64,000 nt of DNA from SIG607 sp045605385 (GCA_045605385.1 JAZUPW010000012.1:62001-126000); one strand, 5' to 3'. Positions 1 through 8,885 are shown, counted from the first letter of the stretch. The notes: a model not told the origin generated them from the letters alone. Made by a program: numbers and translations.

Positions 1-1
1 T

Positions 2-706
2 ACCGACGGTATGATTGAAAAAATAGTTGAGAATATAAATGCGCAAACCGTTATGATGCTTATAAACAGTGTTCTGTTTGAGGCTGAATGGGATAGTATT
101 TATTATGCAGAAAATGTAGACACCGCAACTTTTAAAACCTATGAAGGAAACGAAAAACAGGTTGATATGATGTTTTCAACCGAAAGTAATTTTATAAAAA
201 GCGAAACTGCAAAGGGCTTTATAAAGAATTATAAGGATGCAAAATACGGTTTTGCGGCAATACTTCCGAATGAAGGGATTGACATTTACGAATACGTTGA
301 TTCTCTGGATGCAAATGCTATTAGCGAGATACTTAATTACAGCGAAAACGGCATAGTACAAGCGGGTTTGCCTAAGTTTTCGTTTGAGTATTCATTAACT
401 ATGAATGACGTGCTGAAAAATCTTGGAATGCCACTAGCGTTTGATATTGACAAAGCGGATTTTGGCAAAATGGCAACAAGCGAACAGGGGAATATTTATA
501 TTGGTGAAGTGCTTCACAAAACCAATATAATTGTAGACACAAAAGGTACAAAGGCCGCTGCGGTAACAAAGGTTAATATGGATTGCGGCAGTTCTTACGT
601 AGAGCCAAAAACGGTAATACTTGACCGTCCGTTTGTCTTTATGATAATTGATAATTCAACTAAATTACCGATTTTTATGGGAATAGTAACAGATATCTCT
701 AAATAA
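2..706 (+). CDS. Serpin family protease inhibitor (5' end outside window)
   Basis: C-terminal part of a serpin, a suicide inhibitor of serine or cysteine proteases. The reading frame is open from the left edge (the codons before the first ATG at 11 read T-D-G), so the true start lies outside. The reactive-centre hinge is visible as GTKAAAVT, the small-residue hinge expected of an inhibitory serpin, followed by an exposed loop and the serpin signature around DRPFVFMIIDNST near the C-terminus. The 235 visible residues are about 60% of a normal serpin. Bacterial serpins are usually secreted or surface proteins in gut bacteria, but the N-terminus that would show a signal peptide is missing. The gene ends at a bidirectional terminator shared with the convergent symporter gene. 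Confidence 0.88.
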   Translation, partial: TDGMIEKIVENINAQTVMMLINSVLFEAEWDSIYYAENVDTATFKTYEGNEKQVDMMFSTESNFIKSETAKGFIKNYKDAKYGFAAILPNEGIDIYEYVDSLDANAISEILNYSENGIVQAGLPKFSFEYSLTMNDVLKNLGMPLAFDIDKADFGKMATSEQGNIYIGEVLHKTNIIVDTKGTKAAAVTKVNMDCGSSYVEPKTVILDRPFVFMIIDNSTKLPIFMGIVTDISK

Positions 707-707
707 T

Positions 708-746
708 AAAAGCCGCCGAGAAGTTAAACGCTTCACGGCGGCTTTT
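708..746. terminator. Bidirectional intrinsic terminator
   Basis: A GC-rich stem (AAAAGCCGCCG pairs with CGGCGGCTTTT, extended by GAAG/CTTC after one A-A mismatch), with T-runs readable on both strands. It sits between the convergent serpin and symporter genes. Confidence 0.9.
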
Positions 747-752
747 AATGTT

Positions 753-2129
753 CTATTTTTTCTTTTTAAATATAAAACTTCTAAATAGTATTAAGTTCAT
801 CACAATAAAGAAAATTAAAAGTATTACAAAAGTGAATATTGGCTTTCTCGGCGCCAACGTTGCAAGAAGCATTAATGGGAAACCAAAGACAATAGCGGGT
901 AAGTTCTGGTATACCATATTATCGGAAGCGGGAGATTTGAAATCACCGTCTATTTCACGAAGCAGAATAATACCTGTACTTGCCGTACCTGTAAGCATTC
1001 CGTACATCATTAAAAACTGCTCTTGCACGTAGTTCGGGAAAAGTTTTTTTGCAATAAAGTAGTTGTAGAAGTGAGTAATAAAAGCGCCCACTACACCCAA
1101 AATAAGAATTATTCCCCAGTAATTCTGTAGCATATCAAGTCTTATAGCGGCTATGCCTGCAACAACCATAATATCAAAAAAGAAGTTACTTGCTCTTGTT
1201 AAAAGGAAGTTATTTGTGTATTCTTTCTTTATGATTTTTTTCTTTTTAAGAACGTTCATAAACAGTTTAATAAGAGTAGCCGAAATAACACCCAAAAGGA
1301 AGTTAAAACCGTAAATAACCGATTTCATACCTGGGAACGCTTTTGATAATAACCACATAAGAAGAAAAGTGATCATATATGAAACGGCAATAATAGCAAC
1401 CTGAACAGTGAACTTATCAATACTTTCCTGCATTGGTATTTCATTTGGCGATTCTATTTCTTCGGCATTGAGTTTGTCTTTTGTGTTGCTTAAAACTATT
1501 TTACCTTTTTTCTTCATAATGTTTAGGTGTATAACACCGCCTATTGCCGCGCTTAAAAAACCGAGCGCCGCTATGGTAAGACCGAAACTTTTACCACCGA
1601 CAAAACCGAAATCGGCTTCGTAAATATTGCCGTAGTTCATAGCCTGACCTGTGCCCTGACCGTATCCAAAGGGGAGAAGTACGCCTGCGGCTGAGAAAAA
1701 ATCTTTAATAACAAGCGAAGCAATAATAGTTATACCAAAACCTACAACCGCCTGTAAAAGATAGGTTGAAACGGTTGTAACACCGGTATTGAAAATTTCA
1801 ATGCTTCTTTGCTTTGTAAGTTTGTTGTTAGAAGTTTTTAAAGTAGAAGCAATAAAACCTAATGCTAAAGTGTGATATGTAATTGTTTCAAGTACCGAAT
1901 AACCCTTGCCGCTGAATATGGCTGTGTTAAAAAATAATTCACCTGTTATTGCCTTATAAACAACCGCAATAATAAGTAAAATTCCACCGCCTAAAACAGA
2001 GGTTGGAATAAGGGATTCCTGTAAAAAGGGAATACCTTTTTTAAGCATATTTGCAACAAGTAAACTTGCAAGTAATACGCCTATAATAAGCCACGTGCTC
2101 CACACACTATAATCCCAAAAACTTTCCAT
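753..2129 (-). CDS. Sodium/glutamate symporter (GltS)-like membrane protein
   Basis: A 458-residue polytopic membrane protein with about ten or more hydrophobic helices. The stretch LPFGYGQGTGQAMNYG followed by GGKSFGLTIAALGFLSAAIGG matches the glycine-rich re-entrant regions of the GltS sodium:glutamate symporter family. The start is ATG at 2129 with AAGGAG upstream. That ribosome-binding site and the start lie inside the 3' end of the preceding acyltransferase gene (23-base overlap), so the two are probably translationally coupled. The protein has a lysine-rich central cytoplasmic loop. The substrate could be glutamate or another organic anion; the sequence does not decide. Confidence 0.75.
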   Translation of the reverse strand: MESFWDYSVWSTWLIIGVLLASLLVANMLKKGIPFLQESLIPTSVLGGGILLIIAVVYKAITGELFFNTAIFSGKGYSVLETITYHTLALGFIASTLKTSNNKLTKQRSIEIFNTGVTTVSTYLLQAVVGFGITIIASLVIKDFFSAAGVLLPFGYGQGTGQAMNYGNIYEADFGFVGGKSFGLTIAALGFLSAAIGGVIHLNIMKKKGKIVLSNTKDKLNAEEIESPNEIPMQESIDKFTVQVAIIAVSYMITFLLMWLLSKAFPGMKSVIYGFNFLLGVISATLIKLFMNVLKKKKIIKKEYTNNFLLTRASNFFFDIMVVAGIAAIRLDMLQNYWGIILILGVVGAFITHFYNYFIAKKLFPNYVQEQFLMMYGMLTGTASTGIILLREIDGDFKSPASDNMVYQNLPAIVFGFPLMLLATLAPRKPIFTFVILLIFFIVMNLILFRSFIFKKKK

Positions 2130-3297
2130 AAGCGAACTCCTTTTTTGTGTCTTTATAACAGTTGAAAATATTTACGTATTTAATGGCGTTAAATCGTTTA
2201 TCGCCCTTTAATTGATAAAGTTTGCCGTCTTTGTAAATATTAAGTTTGTTTTTTCCAAGTACGGTTACCGCAGAAACGTCGCTAAAGTTATAATCTTCAC
2301 CGTTAATGGTTATTTTATCGCCGTAAAGTTCAACCTTTGCGTATTTGCAAAGTTCTGTTTTACGGTCATAAACTATAACTTCGCTTAACTTGGCTGTATC
2401 GGTGAATAAAATGCTGTTAAAATCTTTTACTTCAAGATTTCTTACGTAATCGCACTGGTAATCATACCATTCGCCAACAAAATTAAAAGGGAAGTCAAAC
2501 CCTATTCCAACAAGGCGTTTGTTCGGCAAATGCCTTACTTCTTTTGAACATTTTTTGCATTTTATAATGTCGTTATTACTTTCAAAAACCGAAAGTTTGC
2601 AAAACGGACAAACGTATAAAAGACGTTCTAAAAATTCAGCTTGTTTTGGGTGTTTATATTCCCCCATATCACAAACTTCGTTAACGTAAAGTTCTTCCTT
2701 TATTAAATTAAAAAGTTCTTCATCGGAAAGTTTTAAATAATCTTCAGCCTCTATAACGCGTGAAACGTAGGCTTTGCTTTTGCCTTTTCTTACAACGTCG
2801 CTCCAACGCGGCTGAACACCGTATCCGCCTTCTATTCTGAAAAAGGCAATAGGTAACTTTAACATTTTTGCCATTGAAGCAATTGAAGAATTCATATAAA
2901 CGGGTTTGCCGTCATAAGTGCGGTTGCCTTCGGGAGCAATAACAATGCTGCCGCCTTCTTTTGCAACCCTTATGCAGGTTTTAACAGCCTTAATATCGGT
3001 TGTTTGTTTTTTTATAGGGATGGGCGCAACGGCAAATGTTAGAAGTTTAGAAATAAAACCTTTTGAAAATAAATCTTCACTTGCTAAATAATACAGTGCT
3101 TTTTTAAAGGCAATTCCTACAAAAAACTGGTCAAATGCAGTCTGGTGATTAAGTAAAATTAAATATTGACGCTTACGGTCTTTAAAAGGAACTATTTTTG
3201 TGCCGTACTTAAAATATGTATACGGCGCAATAATCAAAAAAGCAAGTGCTGTTATAATACTGTGCCGCAATTTTATCCATTTGTTCTTCTTTTTCAT
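2107..3297 (-). CDS. PlsC-like 1-acylglycerol-3-phosphate acyltransferase with C-terminal zinc ribbon
   Basis: A 396-residue lysophospholipid acyltransferase-family protein. After an N-terminal membrane helix the catalytic HX4D motif is seen as HQTAFD (H51-D56), followed by the glycerophosphate-binding PEGNRTYDG at about 122-130. PlsC enzymes acylate lysophosphatidic acid at the inner leaflet. Unusually, the protein extends some 170 residues beyond the acyltransferase core and carries CPFC (230-233) and CKKC (247-250), a probable zinc ribbon. I start at the ATG at 3297 rather than an upstream Met because GGAGGG lies seven bases before it. It is the middle gene of a leftward set between the FkbM methyltransferase and the symporter. 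Confidence 0.8.
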   Translation of the reverse strand: MKKKNKWIKLRHSIITALAFLIIAPYTYFKYGTKIVPFKDRKRQYLILLNHQTAFDQFFVGIAFKKALYYLASEDLFSKGFISKLLTFAVAPIPIKKQTTDIKAVKTCIRVAKEGGSIVIAPEGNRTYDGKPVYMNSSIASMAKMLKLPIAFFRIEGGYGVQPRWSDVVRKGKSKAYVSRVIEAEDYLKLSDEELFNLIKEELYVNEVCDMGEYKHPKQAEFLERLLYVCPFCKLSVFESNNDIIKCKKCSKEVRHLPNKRLVGIGFDFPFNFVGEWYDYQCDYVRNLEVKDFNSILFTDTAKLSEVIVYDRKTELCKYAKVELYGDKITINGEDYNFSDVSAVTVLGKNKLNIYKDGKLYQLKGDKRFNAIKYVNIFNCYKDTKKEFAYGKFLGL

Positions 3298-3378
3298 AAA
3301 ATCGCCCTCCTGAAAAAGCAACCTTAAAGATTATACAAGAAAATTGTTGTTTTTGCAACATCTTTGTTGAAAAATACG

Positions 3379-4410
3379 TCAGATAAAAATAAAATCTGTA
3401 TCCCAAGCGGGTAAGCAAGGGGTATGGCGCATATATATTTTATAATCACTGTTAAATTCTAACACTTTTCTTGGAATCGTAAAAAGATCTTCGCTGCGGT
3501 GGTATGCCGCAATACACATTTTCGGCTTGTGTGTTGAAATTGTGTTTTTTGCGCCTTCAATAGCAGGCAGTTCATTTCCTTCAACGTCAAATTTTATGTA
3601 GTGAATACTTTTTTTGCTGGTTATACTGTCTACACATACGCTGTCTATTTCGCATCCGCTTTGCGAAAGCGAAGAACCGCGCCCTTTTTTATCGCCGAAA
3701 ATCAATGTGCCGTCTTTATTACTTGCACAGGCGAAAAGATTTTTACAAAACGGAATATGCTTTGTGTTTTCACAAAGTTTTCTAAAAGAGCGCTTGTCGG
3801 GTTCAACGGCTGTAATTTCTTTTAAAACGGGGGATATACCGTAAAGTTCGCAAACGGTATCACCGTTATAGGCGCCTAAATCTATAAAACTTTCTATTGT
3901 TTTTGCATTTAGTAATTCAAATATTTCTGCTCTTTGAGTTTCACAATTAAAAAGATAATCTGCTTTGCCCGTTATTTTGTACATCACAGTATTTTCAAAA
4001 CATTTTTTAGATGCATCATCGGCAAGGCGGTTATAAACGAATTCAAGTTCTTTTCTGTGTTTAATTGCAAAATCCAACGTGAAAAGATTATCTCCGTAAA
4101 CGGGAACGTCGGGTACGTAAAGTTCTTGTTCAGCCATAATTCTTTTTATATTATCAAGCACGTTTTCAAGCGCGCTACCAAAAGAAACAAGTACGATCAT
4201 ATCGCCAAAAATTTCTTTTGCAGTCTTGTAATCATAAATTTGCATATTATGAAAAGTTTTGTTTCTTACAAAACCGTCTGAAACAAAAATACCTGTAATT
4301 TTTATATCATATTTTTCAGCGTATTTAATTATTTTGTCGGCGCCGTTACCCATACCGTAAAGTACAATAGGTTTATTGGCAGATGCAAGATAATGCCATA
4401 AATCATTCAT
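3379..4410 (-). CDS. FkbM-family methyltransferase
   Basis: A 343-residue SAM-dependent methyltransferase of the FkbM type. The C-terminal half carries the SAM-binding motif FIDLGAYNGDTV, an acidic VEPD after the next strand, and the family signature IKFDVEGNELPAIEGA. The first 150 residues contain a separate nucleotide-binding-like segment (VLYGMGNGADKI). FkbM-family enzymes commonly O-methylate sugars or polyketides in surface-glycan and natural-product loci. The gene reads leftward from a promoter that shares its -35 box with the polysaccharide locus, which supports a role in glycan modification, although the substrate is unknown. The ATG has AAAGGAAC upstream. About 80 bases separate it from the acyltransferase gene. 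Confidence 0.85.
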   Translation of the reverse strand: MNDLWHYLASANKPIVLYGMGNGADKIIKYAEKYDIKITGIFVSDGFVRNKTFHNMQIYDYKTAKEIFGDMIVLVSFGSALENVLDNIKRIMAEQELYVPDVPVYGDNLFTLDFAIKHRKELEFVYNRLADDASKKCFENTVMYKITGKADYLFNCETQRAEIFELLNAKTIESFIDLGAYNGDTVCELYGISPVLKEITAVEPDKRSFRKLCENTKHIPFCKNLFACASNKDGTLIFGDKKGRGSSLSQSGCEIDSVCVDSITSKKSIHYIKFDVEGNELPAIEGAKNTISTHKPKMCIAAYHRSEDLFTIPRKVLEFNSDYKIYMRHTPCLPAWDTDFIFI

Positions 4411-4442
4411 AAAAAAGTTCCTTTGTATATTATTTTAAATAT

Positions 4443-4471
4443 ATAATACAACAAAATATAAACTATTGCAA
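4443..4471 (-). promoter_or_regulatory. Divergent sigma-A promoter for the leftward FkbM/PlsC/GltS genes
   Basis: Read leftward: -35 TTGCAA (4466-4471), a 17-base spacer, then -10 TATTAT (4443-4448). The -35 hexamer is its own reverse complement and also serves the rightward promoter. Confidence 0.65.
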
Positions 4472-4494
4472 TAAAATAAGTTTTATGCTATAAT
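4466..4494 (+). promoter_or_regulatory. Sigma-A promoter of the polysaccharide locus
   Basis: -35 TTGCAA (4466-4471), 17-base spacer, extended -10 TGCTATAAT (hexamer 4489-4494). It gives a leader of about 70 bases before the aminotransferase start at 4570. No riboswitch or attenuator was recognised in the leader. Confidence 0.8.
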
Positions 4495-4569
4495 AACTTT
4501 GGCCACGTATGCTCCAAGGGCTTAGTGCGCCTGAATTATAGTTTATTTAAGAATAGGTGTTGTTCTGTT

Positions 4570-5775
4570 ATGCGTAAAATTAATTTTTCCCCACCTGATA
4601 TAACCGAAGAAGAAATATCTGCCGTTGCTGAAGCTTTGCGTTCCGGTTGGATAACCACCGGACCGAAAACAAAAGAGTTTGAACGGCAGATTGCTTTGTC
4701 TTGTAATACTGAAAAAGCGGTTTGTCTTAATTCCGCTACCGCTTGTATGGAACTTACTTTAAGACTTTTAGGTGTTGGCGAAGGCGATGAGGTTATTGTT
4801 CCCGCATATACATATACAGCCACTGCAAGTGTTGTGTGTCATGTTGGTGCTACTCCTGTTATTGTAGATACCGAAAAAGATGCTTTTAATTTTGATTACG
4901 AAAAATTAGAGGCTGCCATTACCGAAAAAACAAAAGTAATTACCCCTGTAGATCTTGGCGGTGTAATGTTTGATTACGATAAAGTTTTCAGCGTAGTTGA
5001 AAAGAAAAAAGCATTATTTAAGCCTGCTAATGATATTCAGAAAGCATTTGGCAGAATTATAGTTATGGCAGATGCCGCGCATAGTTTCGGCGCTAAACGA
5101 AACGGTAAAGTAAGCGGCGAAATAGCCGACTTTACTTCTTTCTCATTCCACGCTGTTAAAAACCTTACAACAGCCGAGGGCGGCGCTATTGTCTGGAAGA
5201 ATATAAACGGCATTGATAACGAATATATTTACAAGCAATATCAGTTGTTATCACTTCACGGTCAGTCTAAGGACGCCTTAAGTAAAACTCAATTGGGTGC
5301 TTGGGAATATGACGTTGTTGCACCAAACTACAAATGCAATATGACCGATATTATGGCGGCAATAGGTCTTGTTCAGTTAAAACGTTATAGCGGTATAATT
5401 GCAAGAAGAAAAGAAATTATTGAAAAATACAACAACGCATTTAAAGATTTACCTATAAGTGTGCTTGAACATTTTAACGATACTATTACTTCCTGCGGAC
5501 ATCTTTATATTACCAGAGTTAACGGTATAACACTTGAACAGCGCAACGAAATAATTATAAAAATGGCAGAACTCGGCGTTGCTGCCAACGTTCATTTCAA
5601 ACCGCTTCCGCTTCTCACTGCCTATAAGAATTTAGGCTTTGATATTAAAGATTATCCAAATGCTTACGAAATGTTCAAAAACGAAATTACGTTACCTCTT
5701 CACACACTTTTAAGTGACGATGACGTTGATTACGTAATTGAATGTTACAAGAAAGTTTTATCTGAGGTGATTTGA
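4570..5775 (+). CDS. DegT/DnrJ/EryC1-family PLP aminotransferase (PglE-like sugar aminotransferase)
   Basis: A 401-residue fold-type I sugar aminotransferase. The PLP-binding lysine is K197 in FSFHAVKNLTTAEGG, with the cofactor-binding DAAH at 168-171. Family members convert a 4-keto (or 3-keto) nucleotide sugar to the amino sugar. With a PglC-like transferase immediately downstream and a PglF-like 4,6-dehydratase at 36.6 kb, the likely product is UDP-4-amino-4,6-dideoxy-GlcNAc; this is inference. I use the ATG at 4570 because MRKINFSPP is the normal N-terminus of the family; an upstream in-frame extension from 4525 looks spurious. The stop overlaps the next start by one base (TGATG). Confidence 0.88.
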   Translation: MRKINFSPPDITEEEISAVAEALRSGWITTGPKTKEFERQIALSCNTEKAVCLNSATACMELTLRLLGVGEGDEVIVPAYTYTATASVVCHVGATPVIVDTEKDAFNFDYEKLEAAITEKTKVITPVDLGGVMFDYDKVFSVVEKKKALFKPANDIQKAFGRIIVMADAAHSFGAKRNGKVSGEIADFTSFSFHAVKNLTTAEGGAIVWKNINGIDNEYIYKQYQLLSLHGQSKDALSKTQLGAWEYDVVAPNYKCNMTDIMAAIGLVQLKRYSGIIARRKEIIEKYNNAFKDLPISVLEHFNDTITSCGHLYITRVNGITLEQRNEIIIKMAELGVAANVHFKPLPLLTAYKNLGFDIKDYPNAYEMFKNEITLPLHTLLSDDDVDYVIECYKKVLSEVI

Positions 5776-6419
5776 TGTATAAATTCTTTAAAAGATTAAT
5801 TGATATTTTAGTTTCACTTATTGCGCTTCCGTTTGTGCTCTTAGAAATTCTGTTTTTGGCACCGGTTATTTATTTTACCGATAAAGGACCTGTCTTTTAC
5901 AATGCAGAACGAAGAGGAAAAGACGGTAAGGTTTTCAAAATGTACAAGCTTCGCAGTATGTATGTAAACTCTCCTAATTTAAAAAATGCCGACGGTTCTA
6001 CATATAACAGCGATGATGATCCGCGTGTTACTAAAATAGGCAAATTAATGCGTAAAACAAGTCTTGATGAATTTCCGCAGTTCTTGAACGTTTTAAAGGG
6101 TGATATGAGTCTTATAGGTCCAAGACCTACATTGCCTGGACAAAGGATACCGGTAAGCGAAATGGACGAAATAAGACAAAAACGCTACAGTGTACGTCCT
6201 GGTATTACAGGTTATGCTCAGGCATATTACCGAAATTCTATTACTCAAGACGAAAAATTCAAACACGACGCTTATTATGCCGATAATATGTCGCTTATTA
6301 TGGATATCAAAATTATCTTCGCAACAGTATTTTCGGTGCTTGGTCAAAAGAACATAAACGTTGCGCAGTCTTTGAATAGTGAAGACGTAAAAGAAAAAGA
6401 AACTGCTAAAACGGAGTAA
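5775..6419 (+). CDS. Undecaprenyl-phosphate phosphoglycosyltransferase, PglC-like
   Basis: A 214-residue monotopic phosphoglycosyltransferase. It has one N-terminal membrane segment (about residues 5-32), the amphipathic KLRSM region, the active-site segment KTSLDEFPQFLNV, and the conserved LIGPRPTLPG. PglC-type enzymes transfer a phosphosugar from the UDP-sugar to undecaprenyl phosphate at the cytoplasmic face, starting lipid-linked glycan synthesis. Its length matches PglC rather than the long WbaP/CpsE type. It overlaps the aminotransferase by one base with a GAGGTG ribosome-binding site, so coupled translation is likely. The acidic/lysine tail after about residue 200 is non-catalytic. A PglD-type acetyltransferase, the usual partner, is not adjacent. 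Confidence 0.9.
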   Translation: MYKFFKRLIDILVSLIALPFVLLEILFLAPVIYFTDKGPVFYNAERRGKDGKVFKMYKLRSMYVNSPNLKNADGSTYNSDDDPRVTKIGKLMRKTSLDEFPQFLNVLKGDMSLIGPRPTLPGQRIPVSEMDEIRQKRYSVRPGITGYAQAYYRNSITQDEKFKHDAYYADNMSLIMDIKIIFATVFSVLGQKNINVAQSLNSEDVKEKETAKTE

Positions 6420-6422
6420 TTT

Positions 6423-7601
6423 ATGAAAAAACTTTTAATTATTGGCGCTTCAATATTGCAACTTCCTGCAATAAAAAAAGCAAAAGAAATGGGTTTTTAC
6501 GTAGCAGTTGCCGATTACGACCCGAATGCTGTCGGTATTGAATATGCCGATGAATACTTTAACGTAAGCACTATAGATATTGAGGGTGTTGCCGAAGTTG
6601 CTGCAAAGTTTAAACCTGACGGTATAATGACACTTGCGACCGATATGCCTATGCGTTCTATCGCGGCGGCAACCAAGACCTGTGGCTTACCGGGAATTTC
6701 TATGGATACCGCAATAAAGTCTACCGATAAAGGTGAAATGATAAAGGCTTTCCGCGAAAACGGTGTTGAGCATCCGTGGTTTTATATCCTTAAAACTAAA
6801 GAAGATCTCGAAACAGTTGTTGATAACTTAACTTTTCCGTGTATAAGTAAGCCTACCGATAATTCGGGAAGCCGCGGCGTTATGCTTATTAATTCTATAG
6901 AAGAACTTAAAGCGGCGGTTGAATATTCAAGTTCTTGCGGCCGCGGTGGCAGTGTTATTGTTGAAGAATATTTAAGCGGTAGCGAAGTAAGCGTTGAAAT
7001 TATTGTTTTAGACGGTATTGTTAACGTCTTACAGGTTACCGATAAAATAACAACAGGCGCACCGCATTTTGTTGAAACAGGTCATACTCAGCCTTCGCGC
7101 TTACCGCAACGTGATGTTGATGCTATTAAAGATTTAGCAAGCCGAGCAGTTAAGGCGGTAGGTATAGAGAACGGCCCTGCCCACGTTGAAATAATGCTAA
7201 CAAAAAATGGGCCGCGTATGATAGAACTCGGCGCACGTATGGGTGGAGACTGTATTACTACACATCTTGTTCCGCTTTCAACAGGTGTAGATATGATAAA
7301 AGCGGTTATACAACTTTCTTGCGGTGAAACCCCCGATATAACGCCTAAGTTTAATAAGGGCAGCGCGATACGGTTTATAGATGCCAAACAAGGTGTTATA
7401 AACGATATTAAAGGCGTTGAAGAAGCAAGAAACGTTGAAGGTATTAGAGAAGTTTCGCTTACAAAAGGCGTAGGTGATAAATTAGAAGGTATTAAAAGCA
7501 GTACCGACCGCGTCGGCTTTGTTATAGCGCAAGGCAGTTCGGCAGATAATGCTGCCGATATATCTGAACAAGCAATCACAAAGATAAGTGTTGAAGTATA
7601 G
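6423..7601 (+). CDS. ATP-grasp ligase (carbamoyl-phosphate-synthase/L-amino-acid-ligase-like)
   Basis: A 392-residue ATP-grasp enzyme. It has an N-terminal Rossmann-like pre-ATP-grasp domain (LLIIGASILQLPAI), a glycine-rich nucleotide loop (KPTDNSGSRGV), an IVEEYLSGSEVSVE strand and the Mg-binding segment (RMIELGARMGGD). The C-terminal domain resembles that of L-amino-acid ligases. ATP-grasp enzymes activate a carboxylate as acyl phosphate and join it to an amine. Its place directly after the aminotransferase and PglC-like genes makes acylation of the new sugar 4-amino group with an amino or carboxylic acid a reasonable role; this is inference. The start is ATG with CGGAG upstream, three bases after the previous stop. 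Confidence 0.82.
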   Translation: MKKLLIIGASILQLPAIKKAKEMGFYVAVADYDPNAVGIEYADEYFNVSTIDIEGVAEVAAKFKPDGIMTLATDMPMRSIAAATKTCGLPGISMDTAIKSTDKGEMIKAFRENGVEHPWFYILKTKEDLETVVDNLTFPCISKPTDNSGSRGVMLINSIEELKAAVEYSSSCGRGGSVIVEEYLSGSEVSVEIIVLDGIVNVLQVTDKITTGAPHFVETGHTQPSRLPQRDVDAIKDLASRAVKAVGIENGPAHVEIMLTKNGPRMIELGARMGGDCITTHLVPLSTGVDMIKAVIQLSCGETPDITPKFNKGSAIRFIDAKQGVINDIKGVEEARNVEGIREVSLTKGVGDKLEGIKSSTDRVGFVIAQGSSADNAADISEQAITKISVEV

Positions 7602-7616
7602 TTTGGAGGAGAATGT

Positions 7617-8885
7617 ATGACAGATGTTAGCAAAAGAAAGCTGTTGATACTAGGCGATACAAGCGCAGTACTTGATGTTATTCGTTTCGCAAAGGATATG
7701 GGTGTTACGGTTTACATTACCGGTTTAAGCGATTATTTGCCTGCCCAGCAATTAGCAGATTATAAAGTTAGAATAAGCACAACTGATATTAATGCTTTAA
7801 CCGAATTTATGGAGAAAGAAAAAATTGACGGTTTTATGACCGGTGCAAGTGAATTTAATATAAGTAATTGTATTCGTCTTTCCGAAGCTTCAGGCAAAAA
7901 CTTTTATACTACTAAAGACCTTTGGGATTTGTGTGCCAACAAAAAGTCTTTTAAAAATCTTTGCAGAACAAACGGTGTTCCAAGTGTAAAAGAGTTTGAT
8001 TCTGAAAAAGAAGAATTATTTGAATATCCCGTGATTGTAAAACCGGTAGACGGTTGTTCGGCAAGAGGAATATCCGTATGTAGTTGTAAAGAAGAATTCG
8101 AAGCCGCAAGACAAAAAGCGCTTGAGTATTCTGCATCTAAAAAAATAATTGTGGAAAAATTTATTGAAAATGACGGCACGACAATATCGTCTAAATATAT
8201 TTTGCGTGACGGCGAGATATATCTTCAGTCTATGGGAGACCGATTTGTACTAGATGCAGAAAAAGGAAAATCACTCATCACTTGGGCAGCTCTTTATCCG
8301 TCAAAGCATTTGGATTATTATATTGAGAATATAGATAAGCCCGTAAAGCAGATGTTTAAAAATGCAGGGCTTAAAAACGGATGTCTTTTTATGGAGGCAA
8401 TGCCCGATAAAGACGGTATACATTTTTATGAAATGGGTTACCGTATAAGCGGTGGTATGACATATAAGATTACGGAAATCACAAACGATGTTAATGAACT
8501 GAAAATGCTTATCAGCCACGCTATAACCGGTGAGATGTGTGAAGAGTCTGACTTAAGCAAAATAGACCCGTATTTAAACGGTAAAGCTGCCTGCGTTATT
8601 ACTATACCGCTTGAATGCGGTACTATATCGCAAATAAGCGGTATGGAAGAAATACAGGCTATGAAGCAGGTCTGTTTTACTACACAGTATTATAGTGTCG
8701 GTGATCAAATTATCAGCAAGCATTTGGGTACATTAGATCAGCTTTTTGCAAGATTTACTATTATTGCCGACGGTAAGAAAGAACTTGCTGAATGCATAGA
8801 TAAGATAAATTGCGTTTTATCTGTAAAAGACGAAAATCAAAAAGAAATGTATTTAAAGCGTTTTGATTCAAAAAGAATATTTTAA
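7617..8885 (+). CDS. Second ATP-grasp ligase
   Basis: A 422-residue ATP-grasp protein organised like its upstream neighbour but clearly diverged. It has an N-terminal Rossmann segment (LLILGDTSAVLDVI), a nucleotide loop (VKPVDGCSARGISV), IIVEKFIENDG, and a metal-site segment (FYEMGYRISGG). The C-terminal region from about 310 carries a further alpha/beta domain. The acid and amine substrates are unknown. A strong GGAGGAG precedes the ATG, and the 15-base gap to the gene before suggests one operon. Two different ligases side by side suggest two successive condensations or alternative acceptors. Confidence 0.8.
   Translation: MTDVSKRKLLILGDTSAVLDVIRFAKDMGVTVYITGLSDYLPAQQLADYKVRISTTDINALTEFMEKEKIDGFMTGASEFNISNCIRLSEASGKNFYTTKDLWDLCANKKSFKNLCRTNGVPSVKEFDSEKEELFEYPVIVKPVDGCSARGISVCSCKEEFEAARQKALEYSASKKIIVEKFIENDGTTISSKYILRDGEIYLQSMGDRFVLDAEKGKSLITWAALYPSKHLDYYIENIDKPVKQMFKNAGLKNGCLFMEAMPDKDGIHFYEMGYRISGGMTYKITEITNDVNELKMLISHAITGEMCEESDLSKIDPYLNGKAACVITIPLECGTISQISGMEEIQAMKQVCFTTQYYSVGDQIISKHLGTLDQLFARFTIIADGKKELAECIDKINCVLSVKDENQKEMYLKRFDSKRIF

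Noticed and set aside
4495..4569. Riboswitch or JUMPstart-like element before the polysaccharide locus
   Set aside because: The leader is short and no known motif or stable fold is visible.
7088..7633. 181-codon leftward open frame
   Set aside because: It is antisense to a well-supported ATP-grasp gene, with serine/proline-rich shadow composition and no start signal.
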